A DNA stretch of 64,000 nt from Polynucleobacter sp. AM-7D1 (GTDB lineage: Bacteria; Pseudomonadota; Gammaproteobacteria; Burkholderiales; Burkholderiaceae), in NCBI RefSeq assembly GCF_018688455.1, contig NZ_CP061319.1, forward strand, positions 1,736,001-1,800,000. The letters run 5' to 3'. The notes beneath the pieces are model-generated. The model saw nothing but the letters and a program-made list of their open reading frames with translations. It did not search any database and had not been told where the DNA came from. Positions 28,938-39,169 of this stretch are shown here, one piece after another. Numbering within the stretch: position 1 is the first letter of the stretch; every line of letters starts with the position of its first letter. Both the position numbers and the translations under genes were made by a program.

Positions 28938-29681
28938 CTAGTATTTAATACCAATATGGAGCGCAACGATACCCCCAGTCATCCTATGGGTATCTACCTC
29001 ATCAAAACCGACCTGCAACATCATTTCCTTCAAGGTTTCAGCATCTGGGTGCATCCGAATGGATTCGGCCAAATAACGGTAGCTCTCAGAATCCTGGGCA
29101 ATTTTTTCACCCAACCAAGGTAAAACCTTGAATGAGTATGTGTCATAGACTGGCTGTAAAAAAGCATCTGGCTTAGAAAATTCCAGCACCAGAACTCGAC
29201 CACCTGGCTTAATGACACGCAACATCTCTGCCAAGGCAACATCTTTGTGAGTCATATTGCGCAAACCAAAGGCTACGGTCACCACATCAAAATGATTATT
29301 GGGAAAAGGGATTTTCTCTGCATCAAACTGAACACAGGGCAAAGCCAAGCCTTGATCTAGAAGACGATCGCGACCAACTCCAAGCATGGAAGCATTAATG
29401 TCGCTTAACCACACTTGCGCCTCTAGGTTATGACCCCATCCTGCCGCGCGTGCAAATGCCGCAGCCAAGTCACCTGTACCACCAGCGATATCTAAAACTT
29501 TTTGCCCAGGACGAACTTGCGCACGAGCAATGGTGACTTTCTTCCACAAGCGATGAAGACCGAATGACATTAAGTCATTCATCACATCGTATTTACCAGC
29601 TACAGAGTGAAATACCTCTGCGACCTTACCTGCTTTTTCAGCCTCATCAACGCTTTGGTATCCAAAGTGAGTCTTACTCAT
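28938..29681 (-). CDS. ubiE: Demethylmenaquinone/ubiquinone C-methyltransferase UbiE
   Basis: This 247-residue SAM-dependent methyltransferase has motif [16 protein letters not shown] near 61, the UbiE signature [17 protein letters not shown] near 30 and the second signature [17 protein letters not shown] near 155. It performs the C-methylation of 2-octaprenyl-6-methoxy-benzoquinol. I use the ATG at 29681, which gives the family-typical MSKTHFG start, rather than a TTG ten codons upstream that overlaps the DUF971 stop. It lies 56 bp upstream of the Tim44-like gene. Confidence 0.95.
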   Translation of the reverse strand: MSKTHFGYQSVDEAEKAGKVAEVFHSVAGKYDVMNDLMSFGLHRLWKKVTIARAQVRPGQKVLDIAGGTGDLAAAFARAAGWGHNLEAQVWLSDINASMLGVGRDRLLDQGLALPCVQFDAEKIPFPNNHFDVVTVAFGLRNMTHKDVALAEMLRVIKPGGRVLVLEFSKPDAFLQPVYDTYSFKVLPWLGEKIAQDSESYRYLAESIRMHPDAETLKEMMLQVGFDEVDTHRMTGGIVALHIGIKY

Positions 29682-29707
29682 ATTCTTTGCTCTATCTAAT
29701 GAAATAC

Positions 29708-30097
29708 TCAATGACTACCGCAAGACTTGCCACCAGCAACGCCCATTGGAGCATCTCGGTCTAATCCAGCAGCAGCTAATTTATCTAAATGCTCTTTCCA
29801 AAGCGCTTCATGGTTCTCACACAAAAATTGCAAGTAATCCCATGAATACAAACCAGAATCATGACCATCAGAAAAAGAAGGCTTCAATGCGTAATGGCCT
29901 ACCGGCTCAATATTGGCGATGAGGACTTCACGTTTACCAGTTTGCAAAGTCTCCTGTCCAGGCCCGTGGCCTTGAACCTCAGCAGAGGGCGAAACTACTC
30001 TTAAGAACTCAAAAGGAAGGCGATAAGTATTGCCGTTCTCATAAGACAGCTCTAAAACTTTTGACTGCTGATGTACTACAACATTCGTTGGAATCAT
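29708..30097 (-). CDS. DUF971 domain protein
   Basis: This 129-residue protein matches the DUF971 (GBBH-like N-terminal) domain: a small beta-rich fold with [15 protein letters not shown] near residue 75, where His and Asp may bind metal. The C-terminus ends in a Gly-Lys-Ser-Cys-Gly-Ser-His tail, which could also bind metal or an Fe-S cluster. Its start codon overlaps the stop of the upstream oxidoreductase by one base (TAATG), so the two are translationally coupled. A maturation role for that Fe-S enzyme is a guess from position only. Confidence 0.8.
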   Translation of the reverse strand: MIPTNVVVHQQSKVLELSYENGNTYRLPFEFLRVVSPSAEVQGHGPGQETLQTGKREVLIANIEPVGHYALKPSFSDGHDSGLYSWDYLQFLCENHEALWKEHLDKLAAAGLDRDAPMGVAGGKSCGSH

Positions 30098-33000
30098 TAA
30101 ACCAATACCCTTTCAATACCGCCTTGATTTGCCTTGATCACATAATCCTGCATCCAATCAGGACCCAATAATTTTTGCGCCATTTCAACTACGATGTAAT
30201 CAGCAGTCGTACCACTATCCGCATCAAAGCGGGTAAGGCCTTGCAGGCAAGAAGGGCAGCTTGTTAGCACTTTGACATCGCCAGTGAAATCGTCTTTACG
30301 TAATTCATTGGCAGCCTTCTCCATCTCGATCTGCTTACGGAAGCGGACCTGAGTTGAAATATCGGGGCGAGTCACAGCAAGCGTTCCAGACTCACCGCAG
30401 CAGCGATCATTCTTCTGAATAGCTTTGCCATCTTCGAGCTGAATCAACTCATTCACTGTCTTGAGTGGATCCTGCAACTTCATCGGTGAGTGACATGGAT
30501 CGTGATACATATATTTCACGCCAGTCACGTTTGAGAGCTTAACGCCCTTCTCGAGCAAATACTCATGAATATCCACAATGCGGCAACCCGGGAAGATCTG
30601 TTCAAACTGATAACCCGCCAATTGGTCATAGCAAGTACCACATGAAACTACAACCGTCTTGATATCTAAGTAGTTCAGGGTGTTAGCAACGCGATGAAAG
30701 AGAACGCGATTATCTGTAATCATCTTCTCCGCTTTATCGAAGTCGCCATTGCCGCGCTGTGGGTAACCACAGCAGAGATAGCCTGGCGGTAATACCGTCT
30801 GTACACCTACATTCCACAGCATTGCTTGCGTGGCCAAACCCACTTGCGAGAACAAACGTTCAGAGCCGCAACCTGGGAAATAAAACACCGCTTCAGTATC
30901 TGCAGAAGTCGTTTTTGGATCACGAATAATTGGTACGTAATTTGCGTCCTCAATATCTAAAAGCGCACGTGCTGTTTTCTTCGGCAAGTTACCAGGCATC
31001 TTCTTATTTACAAAGAAAATGACCTGCTCTTTTATATTGGGCTTGGTAACCGTTGCAGGTGGATGAGCAGTTTGCTTACGCGCCAGCTTACGGAATACAT
31101 CATTGCCCAAACGCTGAAGCTTATAGCCCCAACCAATCATGGTCTTACGTGCCAACTTGATTGTGTCTGGATCAGTGGCATTCAAGAAGAGCATGGATGC
31201 CGCTGTTCCTGGATTGAAACGCTGTTGACCCATCTTACGCAATAAGTTGCGCATATTCATGGTGACATCACCAAAGTCAATTTTGACCGGGCATGGCGTT
31301 AAGCACTTATGGCATACAGTGCAATGCGCTGCAACGTCATCAAACATTTCCCAATGACGAATAGATACGCCACGGCGTGTCTGCTCTTCATACAAGAAGG
31401 CTTCGATTAACAGCGAGGTTGCCAAAATTTTGTCGCGTGGACTGTAAAGCAAATTTGCGCGCGGCACATGTGTAGAACACACCGGCTTGCACTTACCGCA
31501 GCGTAAACAATCTTTCACGCTATCTGCAATCGCACCAATATCACTTTGCTGCATGATGATGGACTCATGACCCATCAAACCAAAGCTCGGAGTGTAGGCG
31601 ATGCTGAGATCCGCATGCGGCATTAACTTGCCTTTGTTGAAGCGGCCTTCAGGATCTACACGTTTTTTGTAAGCGCGAAAATCTTTGAGCTCTTCCTCAG
31701 TCAAATACTCAAGCTTCGTAATGCCAATCCCATGCTCACCCGAAATCACGCCATCTAATGAGCGGGCCAATTTCATAATCCGATCGACTGCACGATGTGC
31801 ATCTTGCAACATCTCGTAGTCATCCGAGTTCACCGGAATATTGGTATGCACATTACCGTCACCAGCATGCATATGTAAGGCCACAAAAACACGCTTACGT
31901 AAGATGTTTTTGTGAATAACTTCTAATTCATTGAGGATCGGCTCAAACGCCAAGCCGCCAAAAATGATTCTCAGTTCAGCACGAACCTCAGTCTTCCATG
32001 AAGCACGCAAACTGTAATTCTGCAGATCTGGGAAGTACGTATCCATCTGTGTCAGCCAGTCTGACCAACGCGCCCGTACTTTAGCAATCATTTCTAACGC
32101 TTGCTGAACACGATCACCTAAGATTTCAGCGCTAGGGATCTCATAATCTTCGTCATTCTTACCAAGCGGCAAGGCGCTCTTTGTCAAAAATGCTTCGAGA
32201 CCATCTAAAACTTGTAATTTATTTTTAAGCGAGAGTTCAATATTGATGCGCTCGATGCCCTCGGTGTACTCACCCATACGTGGCAATGGGATCACCACGT
32301 CTTCGTTGATCTTAAAAGCGTTCGTATGGCGAGCAATCGCAGCAGTACGCGCACGATCCAGCCAAAACTTCTTACGTGCTTCGGCACTAACTGCCACAAA
32401 GCCTTCGCCCACTCGGTTGTTAGCCATGCGCACAACTTCACTAGTCGCTGCAGCCACCGCCTCTTCATCATCGCCGGCAATGTCGCCAATTAGTACCATC
32501 TTAGGCAAAGCATTACGCTTGGACTTCGTGGAATATCCGACCGCTCTTAAGTAACGATCATCCAAATGCTCTAGGCCAGCAAGGATTGGTCCACCATCTT
32601 TACTCAAGCCATCGAGATAGGCTTTGATTTCTACAATGCTTGGGATCGCCTCTTGTGCTTGGCCAAAAAACTCTAAGCAAACCGTACGCATGTATTTAGG
32701 CATGCGATGCAAAATCCAAGAAGCACTGGTAATTAAACCGTCGCAACCTTCTTTTTGAACGCCAGGTAAGCCTGATAAAAACTTATCAGTCACATCTTTA
32801 CCCAAGCCTTCTTTACGGAAGCGCTTACCTTCCACTTCCAAAGTTTCTGTTTTAAGAATGCGTTCGCCGGGTTCACTCAAACCATCAGACCAAGTCAGTT
32901 GAAAACGCACTTTATCTACTACGTGAATTTTTCCCAGATTGTGGTCAAGACGTTCGATATCTAGCCAATTACCCTCTGGATCGACCATGCGCCAGCTAGC

Positions 33001-33936
33001 TAAATTATCGAGCGCAGTTCCCCATAGAACCGCCTTCTTACCGCCAGCGTTCATGGCAATGTTGCCGCCAATACAACTCGCATCAGCTGAAGTTGGGTCG
33101 ACTGCAAACACCAGCCCAGAGCGCTCTGCAGCATCTGAAACTCTACGAGTGACTACACCAGCCCCAGTAAAGATCGTAGAAACTTCATGATCTACACCCG
33201 GTAAGCGTTTGAGCTTGACGGCATCAATTTGCTCAAGCTTCTCAGTATTAATCACTGCAGACATAGCGTAGAGAGGGATGGCACCGCCGGTGTAACCCGT
33301 ACCACCTCCACGAGGAATGATGGTTAAACCCAACCCAACACAGGCTTTCACCAAACCAGGGATTTCAGATTCGTAATCTGGCTTTAGCACCACCAGCGGA
33401 AATTCAACGCGCCAGTCTGTTGCATCAGTCACATGCGCTGCACGTGAGACACCATCAAAGCAAATATTGTCAGAGGCAGTAATGCGGCCCAACTCCTTAC
33501 GAGCGCGCTTACGAATTTCAGTAACTTCCTTAAAGCCCTGCTCAAAACTTTCAACCGCATGATGTGCGGCTTTCAACAAAACCTGAACTTGCTCAGCAGA
33601 TTCACCACTAGATCTTTTCTTCACCTCGCCAAGACGATGCCATAAAGCATCGATCAACAATTTGCGACGATTGGCGTTATCCAATAAGTCATCTTGTAGG
33701 AAAGGATTGCGTTGCACTACCCAGATATCACCCAGAACTTCGAATAGCATGCGGGCCGAGCGGCCAGTGCGACGCACTCCACGCAAATCATTCAGAACGC
33801 GCCAAGACTCCTCACCCAACAAGCGAATAACGATTTCACGATCGGAAAAGGAGGTGTAGTTGTAGGGGATTTCGCGGAGGCGGGGTGAGCCCGCTTCGGC
33901 ATCCAACAACTGGTTCAAAGCTAATGGAGCATTCAT
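30097..33936 (-). CDS. Giant FAD-linked oxidase with ferredoxin and CCG domains (DUF3683 protein)
   Basis: The ATG at 33936 gives 1279 residues; the longer reading to 34053 lacks family-like sequence. In order: a DUF3683-like region (about 1-150), FAD_binding_4 with [12 protein letters not shown] near 207, FAD-oxidase C-terminal domain with [10 protein letters not shown] near 684, two 4Fe-4S motifs ([11 protein letters not shown] near 808 and [12 protein letters not shown] near 872), and two CCG domains (GCGSERLF near 1023 with [10 protein letters not shown] near 1055; CGTC near 1098 with CCGESGT near 1179). This fuses the GlcD-like and GlcF-like functions of glycolate or D-2-hydroxyacid oxidation in one chain. 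The substrate is unknown. Confidence 0.85.
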   Translation of the reverse strand: MNAPLALNQLLDAEAGSPRLREIPYNYTSFSDREIVIRLLGEESWRVLNDLRGVRRTGRSARMLFEVLGDIWVVQRNPFLQDDLLDNANRRKLLIDALWHRLGEVKKRSSGESAEQVQVLLKAAHHAVESFEQGFKEVTEIRKRARKELGRITASDNICFDGVSRAAHVTDATDWRVEFPLVVLKPDYESEIPGLVKACVGLGLTIIPRGGGTGYTGGAIPLYAMSAVINTEKLEQIDAVKLKRLPGVDHEVSTIFTGAGVVTRRVSDAAERSGLVFAVDPTSADASCIGGNIAMNAGGKKAVLWGTALDNLASWRMVDPEGNWLDIERLDHNLGKIHVVDKVRFQLTWSDGLSEPGERILKTETLEVEGKRFRKEGLGKDVTDKFLSGLPGVQKEGCDGLITSASWILHRMPKYMRTVCLEFFGQAQEAIPSIVEIKAYLDGLSKDGGPILAGLEHLDDRYLRAVGYSTKSKRNALPKMVLIGDIAGDDEEAVAAATSEVVRMANNRVGEGFVAVSAEARKKFWLDRARTAAIARHTNAFKINEDVVIPLPRMGEYTEGIERINIELSLKNKLQVLDGLEAFLTKSALPLGKNDEDYEIPSAEILGDRVQQALEMIAKVRARWSDWLTQMDTYFPDLQNYSLRASWKTEVRAELRIIFGGLAFEPILNELEVIHKNILRKRVFVALHMHAGDGNVHTNIPVNSDDYEMLQDAHRAVDRIMKLARSLDGVISGEHGIGITKLEYLTEEELKDFRAYKKRVDPEGRFNKGKLMPHADLSIAYTPSFGLMGHESIIMQQSDIGAIADSVKDCLRCGKCKPVCSTHVPRANLLYSPRDKILATSLLIEAFLYEEQTRRGVSIRHWEMFDDVAAHCTVCHKCLTPCPVKIDFGDVTMNMRNLLRKMGQQRFNPGTAASMLFLNATDPDTIKLARKTMIGWGYKLQRLGNDVFRKLARKQTAHPPATVTKPNIKEQVIFFVNKKMPGNLPKKTARALLDIEDANYVPIIRDPKTTSADTEAVFYFPGCGSERLFSQVGLATQAMLWNVGVQTVLPPGYLCCGYPQRGNGDFDKAEKMITDNRVLFHRVANTLNYLDIKTVVVSCGTCYDQLAGYQFEQIFPGCRIVDIHEYLLEKGVKLSNVTGVKYMYHDPCHSPMKLQDPLKTVNELIQLEDGKAIQKNDRCCGESGTLAVTRPDISTQVRFRKQIEMEKAANELRKDDFTGDVKVLTSCPSCLQGLTRFDADSGTTADYIVVEMAQKLLGPDWMQDYVIKANQGGIERVLV

Positions 33937-34071
33937 AGCGTCATATTTGATAAATATGCATTTTAATTGAGGGATCCTGATATTGGCAGGAAACCAAGAA
34001 AGATGTTGGTCTAAGGCGATAAACCCTTGCAAATCTAAGGGCTTAGAGCCCATTCATGGTACGCTCATCGC

Positions 34072-35592
34072 ATGGCAACGAACTATTTAAAGAAAATTTT
34101 ATCGGCCCGAGTCTACGATGTGGCCAGGGAAACAGAGCTCCAAGTAGCCCCCGAACTCACGAAGCGCTTAGGTAACCAAGTTTTACTCAAAAGAGAGGAT
34201 AACCAGCCGGTTTTCTCATTCAAACTGCGTGGCGCCTATAACAAAATGGCCCATTTACCCCCAGAAGCCCTAAAACGGGGGGTTATTGCAGCTTCAGCCG
34301 GCAATCATGCTCAAGGCGTGGCCTTGGCGGCAGCCAAAATGAAGTGCAAGGCGGTCATCGTGATGCCCCTCACCACTCCCAGCGTCAAAATTGATGCAGT
34401 TAAGGCGCGCGGCGGGTCTTGGGTTGAAGTCATCTTGCATGGTGAGTCCTATAGCGATGCCTTCCAATACTCTGAATTATTGGAAAAAAAACGGGGCTTA
34501 ACTTTTGTCCATCCTTTTGATGACCCTGATGTCATTGCTGGACAAGGAACGATTGCCCAAGAAATTTTTCAGCAGTATCAAGATCCTATCGATGCCATTT
34601 TTGTCGCTATCGGTGGTGGTGGCCTGATTGCGGGCATCGGTGAATACGTCAAGGCAGTCAGCCCTAAAACAAAAGTGATCGGCGTTCAGTCGGTTGACTC
34701 AGATGCAATGAGAAGATCGCTCGAAGCCAATAAGCGCATCGAGATGAAAGATGTCGGCCTCTTTTCCGATGGCACCGCAGTCAAACTCGTTGGTAAAGAA
34801 ACTTTCCGCATCTGCAAACGCGTAGTTGATGACATCATCACCGTTGATACAGATGAAATCTGCGCTGCCATCAATGATGTTTTCACAGATACCCGCAGCA
34901 TTCTGGAGCCGGCTGGCGCTTTAGCCATTGCCGGTATGAAGAAGTATGTCGAGAAGCATCGCCTGAAAAAGAAAACATTGGTAGCAATTGCTTGCGGTGC
35001 GAATATGAATTTCAGTCGCCTGCGCTTTGTTGCCGAACGCGCTGATGTTGGCGAATTCCGCGAAGCCGTTTTTGCAGTCACCATTCCAGAGGAGCGTGGC
35101 TCATTCAAGCGCTTCTGCGAGTTACTTGGTAAGCGTAATGTCACTGAATTCAACTACCGTATTGCCGACCAAAGCGAAGCGCATATTTTTGTTGGTATTG
35201 GCACTCAAAAGGCTACTGATAGCACCGCTATTGCGAAGCATTTTCGCAAAGCAAAATTTGCAACCATCGATCTGACGCATGATGAGTTAGCAAAGTCTCA
35301 CCTGCGCCATATGGTGGGTGGACGCTCATCTCTTGCTCAAGATGAATTGCTCTATCGCTTTGAATTTCCGGAGCGTCCAGGCGCTTTGATGAAGTTCCTG
35401 ACCAGCATGGCACCCAACTGGAATATCAGTCTTTTCCATTACCGCAATCACGGTGCAGACTATGGTCGCATCTTGGTTGGCCTTCAGGTTCCCAAAAATG
35501 AGCAGAAGAAATTTCAAAACTTCTTGGCTTCGCTTGGTTACCCACACTGGAATGAAACTGATAATCCCGCTTATCGCCTGTTCCTTAAATGA
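34072..35592 (+). CDS. ilvA: Biosynthetic threonine ammonia-lyase
   Basis: This 506-residue PLP enzyme makes 2-oxobutyrate for isoleucine synthesis. The Schiff-base Lys lies in SFKLRGAYNK (residue 51) and the phosphate-binding glycine loop is IGGGGLIAG near 181. Two C-terminal ACT-like regulatory modules occupy about 330-506 (VTIPEERGSFKRF and FEFPERPGALMKF), as needed for feedback control by isoleucine and valine. It is divergent from the giant oxidoreductase across 135 bp. A GGGCT/AGCCC hairpin at about 34038-34050 lies just before the start and could affect translation. Confidence 0.96.
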   Translation: MATNYLKKILSARVYDVARETELQVAPELTKRLGNQVLLKREDNQPVFSFKLRGAYNKMAHLPPEALKRGVIAASAGNHAQGVALAAAKMKCKAVIVMPLTTPSVKIDAVKARGGSWVEVILHGESYSDAFQYSELLEKKRGLTFVHPFDDPDVIAGQGTIAQEIFQQYQDPIDAIFVAIGGGGLIAGIGEYVKAVSPKTKVIGVQSVDSDAMRRSLEANKRIEMKDVGLFSDGTAVKLVGKETFRICKRVVDDIITVDTDEICAAINDVFTDTRSILEPAGALAIAGMKKYVEKHRLKKKTLVAIACGANMNFSRLRFVAERADVGEFREAVFAVTIPEERGSFKRFCELLGKRNVTEFNYRIADQSEAHIFVGIGTQKATDSTAIAKHFRKAKFATIDLTHDELAKSHLRHMVGGRSSLAQDELLYRFEFPERPGALMKFLTSMAPNWNISLFHYRNHGADYGRILVGLQVPKNEQKKFQNFLASLGYPHWNETDNPAYRLFLK

Positions 35593-35606
35593 GATGTAAT
35601 CCGTAA

Positions 35607-36515
35607 ATGTCATACACACTCACCGGAAAACTTGTCGTTGCGATTTCATCGCGCGCCTTATTTGATTTCGAAGAAGAAAATCGTATCTTCGAATCCACAG
35701 ATGACAGCGCCTATATGAAACTCCAATTAGAGCGTTTATCTAAAGCCGCTCAAACAGGCGTTGCCTTTCCATTGGTAAAGAAGTTACTCGCTTTCAACGA
35801 AGAGGGTGAGCAGCGTGTTGAGGTAGTGATTCTTTCTCGCAATGATCCAGTGAGCGGCTTACGCGTATTCCGCTCGGCCGAACATCATGGCCTTCATTTG
35901 GAGCGTGGTGTATTTACCAGGGGGCGCCCACCTTATCACTACCTTCGCTCGCTACATGCCAACTTATTTCTATCAGCTAACGAAGACGATGTGCGTGCCA
36001 CGATTGACGCAGGTTTTCCTGCTGCACGTGTTTATCCAGAATCTAGTAAGACTGCAGAGTCTCATCCCAATGAAATCCGCATCGCTTTTGACGGAGATGC
36101 TGTTTTGTTTTCTGATGAAGCGGAGCAAGTATTTCAGAGTGAGGGCCTGGTTGCCTTTGTAGATCACGAAAGTAAAAAAGCTGCGATCCCTCTGCCACCG
36201 GGCCCATTTAAACCTTTGCTAGAAGCGCTGCATCGCTTGCAACGCACCACTAGTGAGAAGGGCATGCGCATTCGCACCGCTTTAGTCACCGCTCGCTCAG
36301 CGCCTGCACATGAGCGTGCTATTCGTACGCTCATGGCTTGGGGTATTGATGTTGATGAAGCCATGTTCCTCGGTGGACTTTCCAAAAGTGAATTCCTGCG
36401 CGAATTTGAGCCAGACTTCTTCTTTGATGATCAAACAGGTCACTGCCAATCTGCTGCATCAGTAGCCCCTACTGGTCATGTCGTATCTGGCGTATCCAAT
36501 AAACCTAAAAGCTAA
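35607..36515 (+). CDS. Cytosolic 5'-nucleotidase
   Basis: This 302-residue protein belongs to the 5'-nucleotidase family related to cytosolic 5'-nucleotidase I. Markers are LVVAISSRALFDFEEENRIF at the N-terminus, VILSRNDP near 74, RIAFDGDAVLFSDEAE near 155 and FFFDDQTGHC near 275, the last two carrying the HAD-type acidic residues. It would dephosphorylate nucleoside monophosphates. It lies 14 bp after ilvA and its stop overlaps the queF start by one base (TAATG), so an ilvA-nucleotidase-queF transcript is likely. Confidence 0.85.
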   Translation: MSYTLTGKLVVAISSRALFDFEEENRIFESTDDSAYMKLQLERLSKAAQTGVAFPLVKKLLAFNEEGEQRVEVVILSRNDPVSGLRVFRSAEHHGLHLERGVFTRGRPPYHYLRSLHANLFLSANEDDVRATIDAGFPAARVYPESSKTAESHPNEIRIAFDGDAVLFSDEAEQVFQSEGLVAFVDHESKKAAIPLPPGPFKPLLEALHRLQRTTSEKGMRIRTALVTARSAPAHERAIRTLMAWGIDVDEAMFLGGLSKSEFLREFEPDFFFDDQTGHCQSAASVAPTGHVVSGVSNKPKS

Positions 36516-37342
36516 TGTCCACACTTTCTCTTGGTCAAGCAACGCAATATCCCGATCAATACGATCCGAGTTTGCTCTTTCCTATTCCGCGTTCAGAGAA
36601 TCGCCTTAAGCTTGATATCAAGCCCAATCAAGCCTTACCTTTTGTTGGTGTTGATATTTGGAATGCCTTTGAGCTTGGCTGGCTCAATAAAAAAGGGAAA
36701 CCCCAGATTGCTCTAGCGGAATTTCAGATACCAGCTGACTCTCCGAACATGATTGAGTCCAAATCATTCAAGCTCTACTTAAATAGCCTGAATAACGCTT
36801 GCTTTGAAGATGAAGCGGAAATTCGCGAAAGATTAATTACGGATTTATCGGCAGTAGCTGGCAGCAAGATTGCCACTCGCATCAATCCCACTGAAGCAGT
36901 TGCTAAAAAAGGAATGCAAGAGATGAGTGGCGTTCTCATGGACCGTCTGGATATTGAAATTGATCCGAGCCTATCTGCAGATCCTGGCTTGCTTGAAGTA
37001 AATGAATCCTTTGGCCCAATTGAGCAATGCTTGGTTTCGCATTTACTCAAATCCAATTGTCCGGTGACAGGTCAACCCGATTGGGCGAGCGTACAAATTC
37101 GCTATCAGGGTCGTCCCATTTTGGAAGAAGGTTTATTGCGCTATCTAATTGGATTCAGACAAAAGGGTGAGTTTCATGAGCACTGCGTTGAAACCATCTT
37201 CACTGACATCAAGCGCCAGTGCAAACCGGAGAAACTTTCCGTCTACGCTCGCTACACACGGCGTGGCGGTTTAGATATCAACCCATTCCGCACCGATCAT
37301 AATGCGCCCTGGCCAGACAATACGCGCCACGCGAGACAGTAA
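36515..37342 (+). CDS. queF: 7-cyano-7-deazaguanine reductase QueF
   Basis: This 275-residue bimodular T-fold enzyme reduces preQ0 to preQ1 in queuosine synthesis. The QueF motif ESKSFKLYLNS lies near residue 80, the catalytic Cys in SNCPVTGQPDW near 180 and the C-terminal substrate-binding EFHEHCVE near 220. Length matches the long E. coli type (282). It starts in a one-base overlap with the nucleotidase gene and ends just before a bidirectional terminator. No preQ1 riboswitch precedes it, which fits its position inside an operon. Confidence 0.96.
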   Translation: MSTLSLGQATQYPDQYDPSLLFPIPRSENRLKLDIKPNQALPFVGVDIWNAFELGWLNKKGKPQIALAEFQIPADSPNMIESKSFKLYLNSLNNACFEDEAEIRERLITDLSAVAGSKIATRINPTEAVAKKGMQEMSGVLMDRLDIEIDPSLSADPGLLEVNESFGPIEQCLVSHLLKSNCPVTGQPDWASVQIRYQGRPILEEGLLRYLIGFRQKGEFHEHCVETIFTDIKRQCKPEKLSVYARYTRRGGLDINPFRTDHNAPWPDNTRHARQ

Positions 37343-37356
37343 AAAGTAAGTAAATA

Positions 37357-37380
37357 AAAAGCCCTTCGAAAAGGGCTTTT
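37357..37380. terminator. Bidirectional terminator between queF and ssb
   Basis: AAAAGCCCTT and AAGGGCTTTT form a perfect ten-pair stem around CGAA. T-runs flank it on both strands, so it can end queF (forward) and ssb (reverse) transcripts. Confidence 0.9.
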
Positions 37381-37410
37381 TACATTAGGCAAAACTCATT
37401 CACGAAAAGC

Positions 37411-37866
37411 TTAAAACGGAATATCGTCATCCATTGCGCCTAGGGATGCAGCATTTGAGGATGCTGGTGCAGACTGCTCAGCCGGCTTTGAGCGGCTATA
37501 ACTTTCACCACCATCACCACTACCACCCACTGGCTTACCACCCAGCATTTGCATTGTTTCTGCAACGATCTCGGTGGAATATTTTTCTTGGCCACTGGCA
37601 TCAGTCCATTTACGCGTACGTAAACGACCTTCTACATAAACTTGTGAACCTTTTTTGAGGTATTGACCAGCGATCTCTGCAAGCTTGCCAAAGAATGCAA
37701 CGCGGTGCCATTCTGTGGTTTCTTTCATTTCGCCAGACTGCTTATCTTTGTAACGATCTGATGTCGCTACTGAAATATTGGTTACTGCGTCGCCGCTTGG
37801 CATATAACGTGTTTCTGGGTCGCGCCCTACGTTACCTACGATGATGACCTTATTTACCGAAGCCAT
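37411..37866 (-). CDS. ssb: Single-stranded DNA-binding protein
   Basis: This 151-residue SSB has the N-terminal OB-fold (about 1-110, [17 protein letters not shown] at the start and [15 protein letters not shown] near 52), a Gly/Ser-rich linker and the acidic tail DDDIPF, which docks partner proteins. It coats ssDNA in replication and repair. A GGGAG ribosome-binding site precedes the ATG by 6 bp. It is the second gene after the MFS transporter on the minus strand, 81 bp downstream. Confidence 0.97.
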   Translation of the reverse strand: MASVNKVIIVGNVGRDPETRYMPSGDAVTNISVATSDRYKDKQSGEMKETTEWHRVAFFGKLAEIAGQYLKKGSQVYVEGRLRTRKWTDASGQEKYSTEIVAETMQMLGGKPVGGSGDGGESYSRSKPAEQSAPASSNAASLGAMDDDIPF

Positions 37867-37947
37867 GTTGTCTCCCGAAGAAAAATACTACTGTTATTAC
37901 TACTGAAAAATAAACTACTCGCTTTAATTAAACCAATGAAGCTACGG

Positions 37948-39132
37948 TTATGCCTTTGCCGCTACATCCTTTGAAACGACTACTTTCGCAGGCAATTCAC
38001 GCATCGACCAAGCAATTATAAGCCAGCATAAAAGCAATACTGCACCCATAACAAAGACCGATAAATCACCGTGGCTATCCATCAAATATCCTCCAATGAC
38101 AGCACCTGTAAAGAGGCCTATCGACTGAGTAGTGTTGTAAACACCCAATGCTGTGCCCTTAGATTCTTTGGCAAAACGAGAGACTAATGATGGCTGTAAT
38201 GCTTCAAGTAAGTTAAAGCCTACAAAATAAATCAATAAAGCAATAGCAATGCCAATAATGGAGTGCGTGCTTGTAAATACAAATTCAGCAATCAGGAGCA
38301 ACACAATCGCGACTAATAAGATGGTTCTTAGTTGCTGCTTCTTTTCACCAAAAATTAGAATCGGCGCCATTAGGAAAAAGGAGAGCAAAACAACAGGGAG
38401 ATAAACCTGCCAATGTGATGGTAAGGGCAAGCCTGCTTGCACCAATAAACGCGGCACCACTAAGAACATCGCTACTTGAGTTGCATGCAAAACAAACACG
38501 CCGGCATTAAGACGCATTAACTCAGGACGCAAAAAGACTTCCTTCAGGCTTGCTTGTTGCACCCTTGGCTCGGGCTTAGAACTTGGCAGAATGTAATAAG
38601 CAACAAACATCGCACCAATACCTAATACCGCTAAGACTACAAAAATTCCGCTCAAACTAATTAATCGATAGATTGGTGCAGCAATCACTAGCGACAAAGC
38701 AAAAGACAGGGCAATGCTGCCCCCCACCAAGGCCATAGCCCGAGTGCGTACCTGCTCACGCGTTAAATCGGCAACCCAAGCGGAGATCGCAGCTGAGACC
38801 GCACCAGCGCCCATTACCCCGCGGCCAATAGCAATCCAAAGAAGATCGTCTTGAGCAGCGCAAATTAAGGCACCTGCGACGAATAAAGACAATCCCCACA
38901 AAACGACAGGTTTTCGGCCAATTCGGTCAGAAAGCCGGCCTAAAGGGATATAGAAGCAGGCCTGGACAATATTGAATATTCCCAGGGTTAATCCAACCCA
39001 TAGAGCATGCTCGCCGCCCGGCAAACCGTGCGCATGAATGCTGAAAACCGGCAAAAGCAGAAATAGGCCCAGCATACGGAGGCCAAAGATGCCTGCTAAG
39101 GCCAGAGTGGAGCGAAGTTCAGAAGGATTCAT
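37948..39132 (-). CDS. MFS transporter, YajR-like
   Basis: This 394-residue membrane protein has about 12 hydrophobic segments and MFS loop motifs (GRLSDRIGRKPVVLWG near residue 64). Its start, RSTLALAGIFGLRMLGLFLLLPVF, resembles the YajR/drug-efflux type. It lacks the C-terminal ferredoxin-like domain of E. coli YajR. The substrate is unknown. The ssb-MFS-uvrA arrangement is conserved in beta-proteobacteria, and the gap to the divergent uvrA is only 37 bp. Confidence 0.87.
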   Translation of the reverse strand: MNPSELRSTLALAGIFGLRMLGLFLLLPVFSIHAHGLPGGEHALWVGLTLGIFNIVQACFYIPLGRLSDRIGRKPVVLWGLSLFVAGALICAAQDDLLWIAIGRGVMGAGAVSAAISAWVADLTREQVRTRAMALVGGSIALSFALSLVIAAPIYRLISLSGIFVVLAVLGIGAMFVAYYILPSSKPEPRVQQASLKEVFLRPELMRLNAGVFVLHATQVAMFLVVPRLLVQAGLPLPSHWQVYLPVVLLSFFLMAPILIFGEKKQQLRTILLVAIVLLLIAEFVFTSTHSIIGIAIALLIYFVGFNLLEALQPSLVSRFAKESKGTALGVYNTTQSIGLFTGAVIGGYLMDSHGDLSVFVMGAVLLLCWLIIAWSMRELPAKVVVSKDVAAKA

Positions 39133-39169
39133 GGGAAAGGGCTATATTAACAAGTTACGCTAAAAAATC

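Noticed and set aside
33937-34053. Longer N-terminus for the giant oxidoreductase from an ATG at 34053
   Set aside because: The extra 39 residues do not look like the family start, and the extension would reach within 18 bp of the ilvA start; the ATG at 33936 is preferred.
34686-35153. A 155-codon open frame antisense to ilvA
   Set aside because: It is Ser/Arg-rich, low-complexity translation of the reverse of a strong gene; no start context or family resemblance.
36490-36515. Possible preQ1 riboswitch before queF
   Set aside because: queF starts in a one-base overlap with the preceding gene, leaving no leader for a riboswitch.
39133-39169. Search for an SOS (LexA) box between the MFS gene and uvrA
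   Set aside because: No CTGT-N8-ACAG or close variant is visible in the 37-bp gap or just upstream, so I do not claim SOS control.
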